A stretch of DNA of 5,662 nt from an uncultured Fidelibacterota bacterium (GTDB lineage: Bacteria; Fidelibacterota; Marinisomatia; SCGC-AAA003-L08; D37C17): contig CAJWYZ010000096.1 of assembly GCA_913049525.1 (NCBI GenBank), positions 1 through 5,662 on the forward strand, given 5' to 3'. This document shows positions 5,648 through 5,662 of this stretch, in pieces. The notes under the pieces are model-generated. The model did not search any database. It saw nothing but the letters and a program-made list of their open reading frames with translations, and was not told the DNA's origin. How positions within the stretch are numbered: the stretch's first letter is position 1; each line of letters starts with the position of its first letter. The position numbers were made by a program, and so were the translations under genes.

Positions 5648-5662
5648 ATGCCAAATTTCATA
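5648..5662 (+). CDS. Possible first codons of a further gene, cut by the right edge
   Basis: ATG at 5648 opens five codons (MPNFI) up to the window end. GGAG (5641-5644) lies only 3 bases before it, which is close for a ribosome binding site, and a TAA stop directly precedes the ATG in frame. Only the sequence to the right can show whether a gene begins here. Confidence 0.2.

Larger units (their letters stand above)
4884..5662. other. AT-rich stretch without a convincing gene
   Basis: These 779 bases contain stops in every frame and no recognisable domain. They hold the small palindrome at 4893-4908 and T-rich runs near 4960-4990 that could end transcription without a strong stem. A Shine-Dalgarno-like GAGGTGGG at 5063-5070 precedes an ATG at 5073 that meets a stop after four codons. 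A 26-codon open stretch on the minus strand at 5116-5196 is rich in aromatic and basic residues but has no start. The long inverted repeat at 5327-5384 and two doubtful reading frames at the right end are listed separately. The general look is of decayed DNA or a long spacer between two gene clusters. No tRNA, CRISPR array or insertion sequence end was recognised. Confidence 0.6.

Overview
The window is a low-G+C bacterial locus with five convincing protein genes, all on the + strand, followed by about 780 bases with no convincing gene. In order: (1) the inner-membrane permease of a MalG-type sugar ABC importer, cut by the left edge; (2) a GNAT acetyltransferase resembling the C-terminal HAT-like domain of O-GlcNAcases; (3) a SIS-domain sugar isomerase-like protein of the UPF0309 type; (4) a PLP-dependent class III aminotransferase of the glutamate-1-semialdehyde aminotransferase type; (5) a metal-dependent dehydrogenase of the iron-containing alcohol dehydrogenase / glycerol-1-phosphate dehydrogenase superfamily. 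The gaps are 214, 21, 171 and 53 bases. The genes could form one transcript or two or three; a candidate promoter lies in front of the aminotransferase.

The host cannot be named from the sequence. The low G+C, the MalG-type importer and the gene families fit many bacteria. The ribosome binding sites are uneven: fair before the SIS gene and the dehydrogenase, poor before the acetyltransferase and the aminotransferase. That argues mildly against a typical Bacillus- or Clostridium-like host. Base composition is uneven too. The aminotransferase is visibly richer in G+C (30 of 60 bases in 2821-2880) than the dehydrogenase after it (13 of 60 in 4681-4740), which suggests a mosaic assembly.

Functionally the set looks like handling of an amino or N-acetylamino sugar, or a related polyol or cyclitol. 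The importer brings in a carbohydrate, the SIS protein would act on a sugar phosphate, and the dehydrogenase, aminotransferase and acetyltransferase could interconvert hydroxyl, keto, amino and acetamido groups. Whether this runs as breakdown or synthesis cannot be decided here, and I do not recognise the exact pathway.

The intergenic stretches show signs of decay. Between the permease and the acetyltransferase lies an orphan ribosome binding site and two tiny open stretches in the same frame as the acetyltransferase, plus a hairpin and a repeated 12-mer. The right-hand 780 bases hold a long imperfect inverted repeat, an orphan Shine-Dalgarno-like site, a doubtful 62-codon minus-strand frame, and possibly the first codons of another gene at the right edge.
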